Assembly: GCA_016712745.1 (NCBI GenBank)
Contig: JADJQN010000003.1
Span: 310,001-374,000 of the forward strand
Source: Sandaracinaceae bacterium
GTDB lineage: Bacteria; Myxococcota_A; Polyangia; Polyangiales; JADJQN01
Direction: 5' to 3'
Length of the DNA stretch: 64,000 nt
Positions 28,061 through 36,969 of the stretch are shown here, piece by piece. The notes beneath the pieces are model-generated. The model did not search any database, was not told the origin of the DNA, and saw only the letters and a list, made by a program, of their open reading frames with translations. Each line of letters starts with the position of its first letter. The first letter of the stretch is position 1. The position numbers were made by a program, and so were the translations under genes.

Positions 28061-30519
28061 AAGCGGCTCCGCGAGGAGAGCGAAGCGATGGTCGAAGCGA
28101 TGACTACGAGTGAGCTCGCTGGCATCAGCACAGCCGCAAGCCACGGACGCATCACGCCCATAAGGCAAAGCGCGATAGCGAAAGCGTTGTAGGCGATGGC
28201 GAACACCAGATTTCTCCGCGTAACCCTGTGCAAGGCGCGGGCCGCGCGCAGTGCGGTGCGGATGGGCGCAAGCCCTGCGGTGGTGAAGTAGAAGTCCGAG
28301 CGCGCGGGCATGAATGGCCGATCCACGGCCGGAGTACCGCCGCACCAAGCCTGTGACACTGCGAGGCTATCGTTGATGCCGTCGCCAACCATCAACGTAT
28401 TACGGCGGTCGTGAGCGCGCAGCCAGGCAGCCTTGTCTGTGGGAGAGCACTCGGCAAATGCATGATCTACGGGGACGCGCAAAATGCGCGCCGTCTCTTG
28501 GACGCGCGCTGTCGTATCGCCGCTGACGATCCACATCTCGTAACCGTCCCGGGCGAGCGCCTCTATTTCTTGCTTGGCATCCGGGCGAAGCGCTTCACAG
28601 GTTTGCAGCCGCAGGCGTGGCTTGCCGTCAAAGGCAAAGACCAAGTCGTCGCCGAGCGCCTCGTTCGCTGCCCACCCCGCAGCGCCAAAACGAACCTCCT
28701 GGCCTCGCCAACGGCAAAGAAGGCCCGCGCCAGGAATCTCCGTAAAGCTCTCGAGCGGTTCGAAATGCACGCCGCGGTCTCGTAGCGCCGTGGCCACGGC
28801 GAGGCTCTTCGGATGGGTGCTGCGTACAACAAGGTTATAGAGGAGGTTGCGTTCGTCGGGCGACAGCGCGTCGATGCCGTCCGTTGCCGCGAGGGCCAAT
28901 GCGCCTGAGGTGAGCGTGCCGGTCTTGTCGAGCACGATCTGACTAACCTCGCGAGCGCGATCCAAGAACGTTGCGGTGCGAACGAACAAGCCGCGCCGCC
29001 GCAGGCCCGCCTGCACGAACTCATATGCGAGTGGGGTCGCAATGCCGAGCGCGCATGGGCAAGTGACCACCAAGATGGCGGTCATCACGTCGAGAGTGCG
29101 CGCGCCGTTTGAGGTCGCGATGTACCAGGCGAGGCCGCCGGCCGACGCGATGACGAGTACGCCCCACACGTAATACCGCGCTAGGCGCTGCCACCAAATG
29201 CTGGTCCTCGCGCCATCGACGGCCCGCGTCATCGGACTGTGCAGCAGCGCGACAAGCGGAGACTCTTCGATGGTGGTCGTAGCTTTTGCGCGCACGGCCG
29301 TGCTTCCAGCGTTGAAAGCGCCGGCCGGCAACAAAGCACCCGCCTTGTAGGCGCGCGGAGCGCTTTCGCCGGAGATCCAGTCGAGCGAAATTGAGGCCTC
29401 CTCGTCAAGGAGCTGTGAGTTCACCGGTACGAGGTCCCCAGCCGCGAGCAATAGTTCGTCGTTTGCGCGTACGTCTCGGCAGCGAACAAGCTCGACCTGC
29501 GAGCCTGCGACGCGTCGCACGAAGAGGCTGTCGACGCCGTCGTCGGCAAGGAGGCTTTGGCGATTCTTAGCGAGGACGCGCTCCTGAAGCCAGCGCCCGA
29601 CCAGCATCAGCGTAATGAAGGTCGTGATGGTATCGAAGTAGGATGCGCTCTTGTCGCCCCAGAAGAAGGACCACGTTGACCCTAGAAAGGCGAGCGCGAT
29701 CCCGAGGGCGATGGGTGCATCCATATGCAATACGCCACGCCGCAGCGCTCTCCACGCAGACGCAAAGAACACGCTTCCGCCAACGGCCACGGCGATGCAT
29801 GAGAGCGCGTACCCGGCTGCGTGCATCAACTCGTACGTCGGGCCGCTGCGCAGGCCGAGGTAAATGGCCAGCGCGAACACCATGGCGTTCATCGTGAGCG
29901 CAACGCAGATGCCCATGCGCAGGAGAAGGCCGTTGTCGCGCGAGCCTTCTTGCGCTTGCTTTAGCGCCGGCCCAAAAACGTATCCGAAGGATTCGATGTC
30001 GCCGACGAACCTTCGCACGTCAAACGTTGGTGACGCAGTAATGGCGACAGTGCCGAGTGCGGGATTGACGAGGATGCTTCCCGCCCCTTCCGCGCGGCGA
30101 AAGAGCTCCTCCATAAGCCAGACGCACGCGCTGCAATGCAGGCCCTGCACATCGAGCGCGATATGCGTGAGAGCGCTGCCTTCGTGCTGCAGTTGCGCAG
30201 CGGTAGCCTCAAGCCATTTGTGGTCGCGCCGATTCGAACTTGAGACAGGTGTGCCTGCTCCGCCGCCGAGCGCGTAATAGCGAGTAAGGCGTTGCTCGTG
30301 CAGGAGCGCGTAGACAACACGGCAGCCATCACAGCAGAACGCCGGTGCGGCCTGCGCAACCACCGATGTTCCGCAGTGCGCGCACGCCTGGGCCGGCATG
30401 GCGAGAATGGTGCTGTGCTCCTCGAGTAGAATGAACGCCTCCGCGCCCTTGAGAGCAGGATTCGCGCCACCACCGGCAGCGCACGAATCATCGCGTCGAT
30501 GCCCTCTAAGCGTGCTCAT
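28051..30519 (-). CDS. ccoI: copper-translocating P1B-type ATPase CcoI (FixI)
   Basis: The frame allows 822 residues from ATG 30519; ATG 30399 (MPAQACAHCGTSV) is also possible and begins at the family's zinc-ribbon-like N-terminus. Motifs in order: CAHCG..FCCDGC, heavy-metal-binding LHCSACVWLMEEL, membrane CPC (TCPCALGIATP), phosphorylation site DKTGT, and VGDGINDS. CcoI delivers copper for the CuB centre of cbb3 oxidase. Position ahead of ccoS-ccoNO is the usual assembly-gene context. Confidence 0.95.
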   Translation of the reverse strand: MSTLRGHRRDDSCAAGGGANPALKGAEAFILLEEHSTILAMPAQACAHCGTSVVAQAAPAFCCDGCRVVYALLHEQRLTRYYALGGGAGTPVSSSNRRDHKWLEATAAQLQHEGSALTHIALDVQGLHCSACVWLMEELFRRAEGAGSILVNPALGTVAITASPTFDVRRFVGDIESFGYVFGPALKQAQEGSRDNGLLLRMGICVALTMNAMVFALAIYLGLRSGPTYELMHAAGYALSCIAVAVGGSVFFASAWRALRRGVLHMDAPIALGIALAFLGSTWSFFWGDKSASYFDTITTFITLMLVGRWLQERVLAKNRQSLLADDGVDSLFVRRVAGSQVELVRCRDVRANDELLLAAGDLVPVNSQLLDEEASISLDWISGESAPRAYKAGALLPAGAFNAGSTAVRAKATTTIEESPLVALLHSPMTRAVDGARTSIWWQRLARYYVWGVLVIASAGGLAWYIATSNGARTLDVMTAILVVTCPCALGIATPLAYEFVQAGLRRRGLFVRTATFLDRAREVSQIVLDKTGTLTSGALALAATDGIDALSPDERNLLYNLVVRSTHPKSLAVATALRDRGVHFEPLESFTEIPGAGLLCRWRGQEVRFGAAGWAANEALGDDLVFAFDGKPRLRLQTCEALRPDAKQEIEALARDGYEMWIVSGDTTARVQETARILRVPVDHAFAECSPTDKAAWLRAHDRRNTLMVGDGINDSLAVSQAWCGGTPAVDRPFMPARSDFYFTTAGLAPIRTALRAARALHRVTRRNLVFAIAYNAFAIALCLMGVMRPWLAAVLMPASSLVVIASTIASLSSRSRLWK

Positions 30520-30546
30520 TTTGCGCGGACGCGCAGATCTTGCGCG

Positions 30547-31554
30547 TCACGTGCGCGGCCCCAAGCTCTCGTAACCAACCATGCGCTGGGCGTCGGGATC
30601 CCAAAGAGCCAGGCGTAAGCAAGCCATCACGTCGCGCGGCCAAAGCGATGTTTCGTGTGGATGCTGAAGCTCCGGAATCGTGGCCATGGCCGCAGGCAAG
30701 CGGTAAAACGGAATCGCCGCATTTACGTGATGCACGTGGTGGTATCCGATGTTACCGGTGAGCCAGCTCACGAGCTTTCCATGGTGAAGATAGCTGGAGG
30801 AGTGCAACGCAGCGCGCGTGTATTCCCACTGATCGCGCGGCTGAAGCACGATCCCAGGAAAGTTGTGTTGCGCGTAAAAAAGGTAGGATCCCAGCGCGAA
30901 CGCCACCATCAGCGGGACCAAAGAGAGAAGTGCGTAATCAACGAATGGCAGCGCGCGAATCATCAGCGCGGCAAACGCGATGTGCAGGACCAGAGCAAGC
31001 GCGGAATCCCAGTTTTTTCGTGGATTTCGCAGAAATGGATGGACGCACATTCCATAAATGAAGATTGTCGCGTAGCCGAAGAGCATCGTGATCGGATTAC
31101 GCACCGCACGATACATGAAGCGCTGGACGGGCGTTGCGTTCCGGTACATTTGCACCGTCATCACGGGGTACGAGCCGACGTGAGATCCCACGATCTTCGC
31201 CGTGTGCGCGTGATGGTAATTGTGCGTTTGTCTCCACGTATTGGGAGGCGTGAGTACAAGCACGCCATAGACACGCATGAGCACGCGCCCTGCCCGTGCC
31301 TGCAGCGAACGGCCGCGAAAAACGGCGCCGTGCATCGCATCGTGGTAGACGATGAATCCGCGCACGATAAAGATGCCAGCCATCACGCTCGCGAAAATGC
31401 GAAGCGGCATCCATGGCGCGAGCGCTCCCGAGGCCGCCACCAGGCATAGGCCAAGGCCGCCAAAGGTAAGCGCAGTTTGGGTCCAGGTCTTGGCGACCTC
31501 CTCCACCGCAAAGGGCCGTGTCGCGTCGATCAGTTGCTTGCCGGAGCGCTCCAT
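30547..31554 (-). CDS. fatty acid desaturase family protein
   Basis: ATG 31554 is chosen by its GGAGG ribosome binding site 4 nt upstream. The 335-residue membrane protein has three histidine boxes: HDAMH (71-75), HNYHH (111-115) and HHVHH, typical of di-iron desaturases/hydroxylases. It heads the run that continues into the cbb3 genes 27 bp downstream and has its own sigma-54 site. Desaturases use oxygen, so coupling to a high-affinity oxidase fits adaptation of membrane lipids under low oxygen; substrate unknown. Confidence 0.9.
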   Translation of the reverse strand: MERSGKQLIDATRPFAVEEVAKTWTQTALTFGGLGLCLVAASGALAPWMPLRIFASVMAGIFIVRGFIVYHDAMHGAVFRGRSLQARAGRVLMRVYGVLVLTPPNTWRQTHNYHHAHTAKIVGSHVGSYPVMTVQMYRNATPVQRFMYRAVRNPITMLFGYATIFIYGMCVHPFLRNPRKNWDSALALVLHIAFAALMIRALPFVDYALLSLVPLMVAFALGSYLFYAQHNFPGIVLQPRDQWEYTRAALHSSSYLHHGKLVSWLTGNIGYHHVHHVNAAIPFYRLPAAMATIPELQHPHETSLWPRDVMACLRLALWDPDAQRMVGYESLGPRT

Positions 31555-31575
31555 CATTCCTCCGCGATGGCCCTT

Positions 31576-31592
31576 AGCAACGAGCAGGCCAT
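31576..31592 (-). promoter_or_regulatory. sigma-54 promoter for the desaturase-cbb3 operon
   Basis: On the minus strand ATGGCCTGCTCGTTGCT has exact GG-N10-GC spacing and a perfect TTGCT -12 element. It ends 21 bp before the desaturase start and would drive eight minus-strand genes down to 22696. It lies back to back with the plus-strand element at 31596. Confidence 0.65.
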
Positions 31593-31595
31593 TCC

Positions 31596-31612
31596 TTGGC
31601 ACGCACCCTGCA
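31596..31612 (+). promoter_or_regulatory. sigma-54 promoter for the SDR/DUF6544 operon
   Basis: TTGGCACGCACCCTGCA matches the consensus TTGGCACG-N4-TTGCW at every position but one. It is the best match in the window. It ends 29 bp before ATG 31642, which has a strong GAGGAG ribosome binding site. Confidence 0.75.
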
Positions 31613-31641
31613 CTGCCCCCTCTTGAAACCGAGGAGACATC

Positions 31642-32439
31642 ATGACCGCGCTCAACTCATTCGATATCGAAGGCCAGAATGTAATCGTCACCGGCGGCGC
31701 CATGGGCATCGGCCTTGGCATTGCGCGCCGCTTTGTCGAAGGCGGAGCCAACGTGCTGCTCGTCGATCGCGACGAAAACGCTGTGCGAATCGCGGCCGAC
31801 GGGCTCAAGGGCAAAGGCCGTTCAGCGTGGCTTGCGGTAGATATCGGTGCTGACGACGCGGGCGCGCAAGCCGTTGCGAAGTGTGTCGCAAGCTTTGGCT
31901 CTGTTACAACGCTCGTGAACAACGCAGGAATCTTTCCGCAGGTGCCGATGCTCGAAATTTCGCCGGACGTTTTCGATCGCGTCTACCGCACCAACCTTCG
32001 CGGCCTCGCCTTTATGAGCGCGGCGGTGGGAAAGCAGCTCGTTGCGCAAAAGACGCAAGGTTCGATCATTAACATCGGATCGGTCGACAGTGTTCATCCA
32101 TCGATGATCGGCCTTGCCGCGTACGATGCATCCAAAGGTGGCGTCTTGATGTTTACGCGCAGCTTCGCACTGGAGATGGCCGTGCACGGCGTGCGCGTCA
32201 ACGCGGTTCTTCCGGGCGGAGTTACGACCGAGGGCACGAGCCGTCCGCTCGCCGGCAGCAAGATGACCGCTGAGCAGATGAAAGAAATGATGGACCACTT
32301 TACTCAGACCAAGATTCCAATGCGGCGCATGGGCGTGCCGGACGACATCAGTGGCGCTGTCATCTTCCTCGCGTCTTCCGCAGCAAGCTACATGACTGGA
32401 GCTTCCATCGTCGTCGACGGGGGTATGCTCCTCGCGTAG
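31642..32439 (+). CDS. short-chain dehydrogenase/reductase, classical type
   Basis: A 265-residue classical SDR: cofactor motif TGGAMGIG, LVNNAG, catalytic Ser in INIGSVDS, YDASK, and a C-terminal SSAASYMTGASIVVDGG. The acidic residue after the second strand (LLVDRDE) favours NAD over NADP. It is first in an operon with a sigma-54 promoter. Substrate not readable. Confidence 0.93.
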   Translation: MTALNSFDIEGQNVIVTGGAMGIGLGIARRFVEGGANVLLVDRDENAVRIAADGLKGKGRSAWLAVDIGADDAGAQAVAKCVASFGSVTTLVNNAGIFPQVPMLEISPDVFDRVYRTNLRGLAFMSAAVGKQLVAQKTQGSIINIGSVDSVHPSMIGLAAYDASKGGVLMFTRSFALEMAVHGVRVNAVLPGGVTTEGTSRPLAGSKMTAEQMKEMMDHFTQTKIPMRRMGVPDDISGAVIFLASSAASYMTGASIVVDGGMLLA

Positions 32440-32459
32440 CCGGCCCGCGCCCATCGCCT

Positions 32460-33560
32460 ATGCAAATCGCATTCGCTGTTTTCGTTCTCGTTCACGGGTT
32501 GATCCACTTCATCGGCGTGGCCAAGGCCTTTGGGTTTGCTGCAAAGCTGCCGATGAGCCTCCCGATCTCAGCTGGGTGGGGCACAGTCTGGCTGCTCGCC
32601 GCACTGCTTTGGATCACGACGAGCGTCATGCTTTTCCAATCCTCGGCACGGTGGTGGATACCCGCCAGCGTCGCTTTGCTCGCATCTCAAGTCGTAATCA
32701 TCATGAGCTTTGCGGACGCTAAATGGGGAACGCTCGCAAACCTCGTCGTTCTGGTTCCGCTCGCCGTGTCGCTGCTCGACCAGCGACACGCAAGCCTGCA
32801 ATCGATCTACAAACGGGAGTGCGAAGCGCGTCGCACACGAGCTCTCGTCAGCTTCGTAGGCGAATCCGAGATTGCGCACTTGCCACCACAAGTGCAGCGA
32901 TACCTGCGCGTAACCAAGTCGGTCGGCAACGCACGTGTGCGCAGCTTCCATGCGCGGTTGCGGGGGACGTTGCGCAACTCGCCCGACGCGCCGTGGATGA
33001 ACGTTGACGTTGTGCAGGAGAACTTCTTCGACACGCCCGCCCGTATCTTCTTCGTTCGTGGCGCACGCTTTGGAGTTCCTTTCGATGCCCTACACACGTA
33101 CATCGGAGAGGCTGCGACGATGCGCGTGATGGTGGCATCGGTGTTTGAAGCGTTTCGAGCAAGCGGCCACGAGATGAACCAAAGCGAGACCGTGACCATG
33201 TTCAACGACATGTGTCTCTTCGCGCCCGCAACCCTCATCGACCCAAACATTCGCTGGGAGGAGATCGACGCGCACTCGGTTCGCGCGTGGTTCCGCCACG
33301 GGCCAGTCACGATCAGCGCCGTACTCACATTCAACGAACGCGGGGAGCTTGTGGGCTTTGTGTCGCACGACCGCTACCAATCCGTGGACGGAAAGACCTT
33401 CACTCTCTATCCATGGTCAACCCCAGTCGAACGCTACGGCGAGTTCAATGGACGCCACCTCGTCGCGAGCGCGACGGTCTCGTGGAACATGCACGGCACG
33501 GAGTTCCCGTACGCGCGCCTTGAACTCGTCGATCTCGAGTACAACGCCGCGCGCCCGTGA
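32460..33560 (+). CDS. DUF6544-like membrane-anchored protein
   Basis: 366 residues, 20 bp after the SDR. The first 105 residues are four membrane helices (AFAVFVLVHGLIHFIGVAKAF). The rest is a soluble domain with LPPQVQRYLRVTKSVG, FARGAR-like RIFFVRGARFG, FNDMCLFAPATLID and a C-terminal beta-rich region, the pattern of DUF6544 proteins, whose function is unknown. It likely shares the SDR's sigma-54 promoter. Confidence 0.8.
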   Translation: MQIAFAVFVLVHGLIHFIGVAKAFGFAAKLPMSLPISAGWGTVWLLAALLWITTSVMLFQSSARWWIPASVALLASQVVIIMSFADAKWGTLANLVVLVPLAVSLLDQRHASLQSIYKRECEARRTRALVSFVGESEIAHLPPQVQRYLRVTKSVGNARVRSFHARLRGTLRNSPDAPWMNVDVVQENFFDTPARIFFVRGARFGVPFDALHTYIGEAATMRVMVASVFEAFRASGHEMNQSETVTMFNDMCLFAPATLIDPNIRWEEIDAHSVRAWFRHGPVTISAVLTFNERGELVGFVSHDRYQSVDGKTFTLYPWSTPVERYGEFNGRHLVASATVSWNMHGTEFPYARLELVDLEYNAARP

Positions 33561-33686
33561 AGGCTACGCGCAGTTCTTGCGCGTGCTGCCTTTTGCGCAT
33601 CCTTCGCTGCGCGTGAACCGGCGTCGAATCGCGCGATTCTTTCATGGCATGCCGCGTGCACTGGCCCGTGCCAGGAGCGAAGCGAA

Positions 33687-33860
33687 ATGCCCGTAACTAC
33701 GACTAGCAACGCGGATGTTCTACCCAGTCGCACAGCCCTTGGGCCTGGTTGGGTCGCGACGATGACGTTCCTTCTGCTCATCGCATTCGCGTTGGGCAAG
33801 AGTTTGCAATCTGCGAGTTGGTTCGTCGCGATGGAACACGGCGATGTAGCCACCCGCTAG
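33687..33860 (+). CDS. small single-helix membrane protein (57 aa)
   Basis: This short gene has ATG 33687, an AGGAG ribosome binding site at 33672, and 57 residues with one hydrophobic segment (WVATMTFLLLIAFALGKSL). It ends 9 bp before the next gene, whose own ribosome binding site overlaps its stop codon (TAGGAG). The tight packing and good initiation signals support a real gene. No family recognised. Confidence 0.6.
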   Translation: MPVTTTSNADVLPSRTALGPGWVATMTFLLLIAFALGKSLQSASWFVAMEHGDVATR

Positions 33861-33869
33861 GAGTAGTCA

Positions 33870-34157
33870 ATGACCACCGAGAACAAAGATCAGCACCGAG
33901 TGACGATCGAAAACATTCGCGATGAGCTCACGCGTGTTCGTGATGAGTTGCGCGTTCGCATGCACCTCGCTTCGATGGATGCGAAAGATGAATGGGCGAA
34001 GATTGAGCCGAGCTTAGCGTCGCTCGAGCATGCGTGGCACGACTTCTCGCAAGAGGCGCTGGGTGCAGCCCTCTCGCTGCGCGAACGCGTTATCCAGTTG
34101 CAAGCGCGAATCGATGGCCACCCCCACGAGATGCCCCCGCCGCACAGCAAGCGCTAG
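33870..34157 (+). CDS. small helical/coiled-coil protein
   Basis: A 95-residue, highly charged, helix-forming protein with heptad-like stretches (ENIRDELTRVRDELRVRMHL; LSLRERVIQLQARID). No signal peptide. It is last in the SDR-DUF6544-small protein series and has a clear GGAG ribosome binding site. Function unknown; could be a small soluble partner of the preceding membrane proteins. Confidence 0.7.
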   Translation: MTTENKDQHRVTIENIRDELTRVRDELRVRMHLASMDAKDEWAKIEPSLASLEHAWHDFSQEALGAALSLRERVIQLQARIDGHPHEMPPPHSKR

Positions 34158-34186
34158 ACCTCCGCAGGCGCTCACAGATCGATCGT

Positions 34187-34247
34187 GGGGACGATCGTTT
34201 AGTTAACAAAGTTATCCGCTTAACTTTGTTAACTAAACGATCGTCCC
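34187..34247. repeat. GGGGAC element B: perfect 27-bp hairpin
   Basis: Arms 34188-34214 and 34221-34247 are exact reverse complements with a 6-nt loop. The outer end reads GGGGACGATCGTTTAGTTAA. A further copy of the right arm lies at 34578-34606, so the 420-bp stretch 34187-34606 also has GGGGAC/GTCCCC outer ends. Confidence 0.85.
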
Positions 34248-34457
34248 TGTTTGCAGCTCGATTTCGGCCACTGGCCAGTCACGCATCTCCGTGATCACGC
34301 GAGCGCCATAAGCTTCGAGAATCGCCGCGTCCTCGCTCTTCGTTCCCGCGATGGTCGGATTGACCGCAACCGCGTTTCCCGCCAATAGGATCTCGTTGCT
34401 CGTCGGCAGCGCGAGCGCTTCGCGCGGTTCGTAACCCGCAAGACCACCTTGATGGTG
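34248..34457 (-). pseudogene. C-terminal fragment of an M24-type aminopeptidase P/creatinase protein
   Basis: The frame spanning 34571-34233 encodes HHQGGLAGYEPREALALPT, AGNAVAVNPTIAGTKSEDA and VITEMRDWP, which match the last 70 residues of aminopeptidase P-like M24 proteins (metal-site region GTKSED). Upstream residues in the frame do not look like the family, and the frame ends inside element B. No catalytic domain is present, so this is a remnant carried between two GGGGAC repeats. Confidence 0.65.
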
Positions 34458-34577
34458 CTTGCTCTTAGCCATGCGGAAGCGCGGTTGCATCAAAGACCGG
34501 TTCTTCAAAGAAGAAGACCGGCCGGTCTTTAGCGAAGCGGGCCGTTGGACGATCGGGGCGCGGATAAACAAATCCCC

Positions 34578-34606
34578 TTAACTTTGTTAACTAAACGATC
34601 GTCCCC
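34578..34606. repeat. GGGGAC element C: single copy
   Basis: This copy repeats the right arm of element B exactly and ends GATCGTCCCC. It is 15 bp from the end of the large cysteine-rich lipoprotein gene. Together with 34187 it bounds the peptidase fragment. Confidence 0.8.
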
Positions 34607-34621
34607 TTCAACAGACGCGGC

Positions 34622-36715
34622 CTATCGCGAGACGGAGTAGTGCAACGTGTACGTGAGGCCCGACGTGTTGTTGCGTTCGTCCACGTACACAACGTTGAGG
34701 CCGCGACCTGCAGTTACTGCCCTGAGGCGCGGGCCGTAGGTCGATGCTGCATTGTCGGTCGCGCCGCAGCCTGAGCCGCCGTCGTCGTTGCACTGAACGG
34801 TCGAGGCGTTCTGCGCGCTGTAAATGTAGAGCTCCGGGTCGAACGAGTACGTTCCGCCGCCTTGCGTCCACGATCCGCCATCTGTCCCGCACAAGCTGAA
34901 CGTCTGAGTCGCGCTTGCTGAACAGGTGAGGAACCAACGTGCGTCTTCGCCCGAATCGCCCACGCCCGTGCACTCAGCCACGCTTGCCGACGAACCGATG
35001 AGGTAGGTGCTCGTGTTGCCCGAGCCCGTAAGCGCCGTGTCGTACACGTAGCTCGAAAGCGAGCGCGGGAAGTGCTGGACGTGAAGCGTGAAGGTGCCGG
35101 TCGAGCAACCATCCACGACCACGTAGTACGTACCCGCAGAGAGCGAGCGCGCAAGCTGTGATTCAACGTCGATCTCGCCCGATGCTGTGCAATCCGCGTC
35201 GTCGTTGCAGACGTGGTTTGAGCCCGAATCGGTGATAAAGCCGCCGGTCGAGTTGCGCAAGCTGAGCGAGGTATCGAAACCCGATCCGAACGTGTCGAAG
35301 TAAACGACTTCGCCGCCGGTCGCGACCGTGAACGAATACCAGACGCCGTGGATGTTATCGCAGAGGCAGCTCGAGTTGCCGTCCGCGTCAGCGTTCACGT
35401 TGCTGCCCGTGTAGGTTTGCTCCGCCGGGTGCGTCGCAAGATTGAGCGGGATAGCGTTCGTGCGCGTGTCGTTCGTCGGAACGCACCGGCTCGAAGAGCA
35501 CGTCGCGTTGCTTCCGCACGTGACGCCGCAGCCGCCGCAATTCGCGTTGTCGGTTGCTGTGTTTACGCACTCGGTGCCGCACGCCGTCGTGCCGGGCATC
35601 CCCGCGCAAATCGAGGTGCAGGTGCCTGAGCCGCACGATTCAGTCGGGCTGCAAGCATCGCCGCAGCCGCCGCAGTTGTCGTGTGAGCTCTGCGTGTTTA
35701 CGCAGACATCGCCACAAAGCATTTCGTCTGTGCCGCACACGCACATTGAATCCACGCAGTTTTGGCCGGCGCCGCAGGCATCGCCGCAGCCGCCGCAGTT
35801 CGCCGAGTCGGTCGTTGCATCGACACATGCACCGGAGCAATCCATGCGGCCCGACGCGCACTCGCACATGCCGCCATCGCACACTTGGTCGGCGCGGCAG
35901 GGCGTGTTGCACGCGCCGCAGTTTGCCGCGTTAGTGGCCGTGTTCACGCACATCGTGACAGTCGAGCTCTCGACCGTGATTGAGCAAAGAGTATTGGGCG
36001 AAGGACACGCGGTCACGCAGGCCCCACTCGCACACATATCGGTAACCGTGCATGTGTTGCCGCAGCCACCGCAGTTCGCGGGATCGCTATCGGTATCCAC
36101 ACAAGCGCTGCCGCAGGCAGTGAGGTCGCCGGTGCAGCTTAGCGCACCGCACGTTCCGTCAACGCAGGCCTCGCCCGTCTCGCACGGGTTGCCGCAGGCG
36201 CCGCAGTTCGCGGTGTCGATGTCGGTCTTCACGCATACGCCCGAGCAGAGCATCTCGTCGCTCAAGCACGAGATCGCGCCGTCACGCGATCCGCCGTCAC
36301 GCGCTCCGCCATCGGCGCGGTTGCAGGAGGTGCCAACTCCGCACGTCACAAGGCTGCAGCAATTGAAGTCGTTGCAATCGATGTAGCGGTCGCCATCGTT
36401 GTCGATGCCGTCCATACATGCTTCGACGGTACTCTCAAGGCCGCCATCGCTGCGCCCGCCGTCCATCGCAATGCCAAGATCTTCGCTGCCGCCATCCATG
36501 ACCGCGCCCATGTCGACGTCTGTCATATCGACGTCGGCCATGTCCGCGCGCGCCATATCGACGGGGCGTCCCATGTCAACGGGCCGTCCGAGGTCGACGC
36601 CCATCCCACTGTCGGAGTTTCCGCCGTCGGTGCCCGGTCCAGGCGTGCGTTCGTCGCCGCAACCTGCAAGTAGTCCAACAACGAAAACGAAGCCCCAAGT
36701 GGATTGCTTAAACAT
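34622..36715 (-). CDS. cysteine-rich repeat lipoprotein
   Basis: 697 residues. The signal peptide ends at LLAGCGDE, then comes an Asp/Gly/Met linker with tandem 'VDMxxVDM' steps. Residues about 95-420 hold six units of about 42-48 residues with the pattern C..CV.T..D..NCGGCG..C, a repeat typical of Myxococcota surface proteins. The C-terminal region (about 430-697) is beta-rich with two similar halves (FDTSLSLRNSTGG; YSFDPELYIYSAQN), like pre-peptidase C-terminal domains. Role unknown; possibly adhesion or matrix. Confidence 0.8.
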   Translation of the reverse strand: MFKQSTWGFVFVVGLLAGCGDERTPGPGTDGGNSDSGMGVDLGRPVDMGRPVDMARADMADVDMTDVDMGAVMDGGSEDLGIAMDGGRSDGGLESTVEACMDGIDNDGDRYIDCNDFNCCSLVTCGVGTSCNRADGGARDGGSRDGAISCLSDEMLCSGVCVKTDIDTANCGACGNPCETGEACVDGTCGALSCTGDLTACGSACVDTDSDPANCGGCGNTCTVTDMCASGACVTACPSPNTLCSITVESSTVTMCVNTATNAANCGACNTPCRADQVCDGGMCECASGRMDCSGACVDATTDSANCGGCGDACGAGQNCVDSMCVCGTDEMLCGDVCVNTQSSHDNCGGCGDACSPTESCGSGTCTSICAGMPGTTACGTECVNTATDNANCGGCGVTCGSNATCSSSRCVPTNDTRTNAIPLNLATHPAEQTYTGSNVNADADGNSSCLCDNIHGVWYSFTVATGGEVVYFDTFGSGFDTSLSLRNSTGGFITDSGSNHVCNDDADCTASGEIDVESQLARSLSAGTYYVVVDGCSTGTFTLHVQHFPRSLSSYVYDTALTGSGNTSTYLIGSSASVAECTGVGDSGEDARWFLTCSASATQTFSLCGTDGGSWTQGGGTYSFDPELYIYSAQNASTVQCNDDGGSGCGATDNAASTYGPRLRAVTAGRGLNVVYVDERNNTSGLTYTLHYSVSR

Positions 36716-36969
36716 GGACGATATCTCCCCTGCGCACGGCTGACTCGCTATGCGGAGCGGATGCTCCTCGGCGCGCGCGCGCGTGTCAAGGTCGGCAGCC
36801 CGCGAGCGGGAGGATTAATCCGTCGCCGTATAGAGACATGGGCGCTCATCGGCTGCGCTAGCACGCAAAATATGCGCGCGCTTGTTGCGAGCGTCCGCAA
36901 CGAGCTAGCAGATTCGCACGCAGGCGGTCGTTCATTGGGTGCGGCATACGCTTTGCTTGTCGTGCGATC

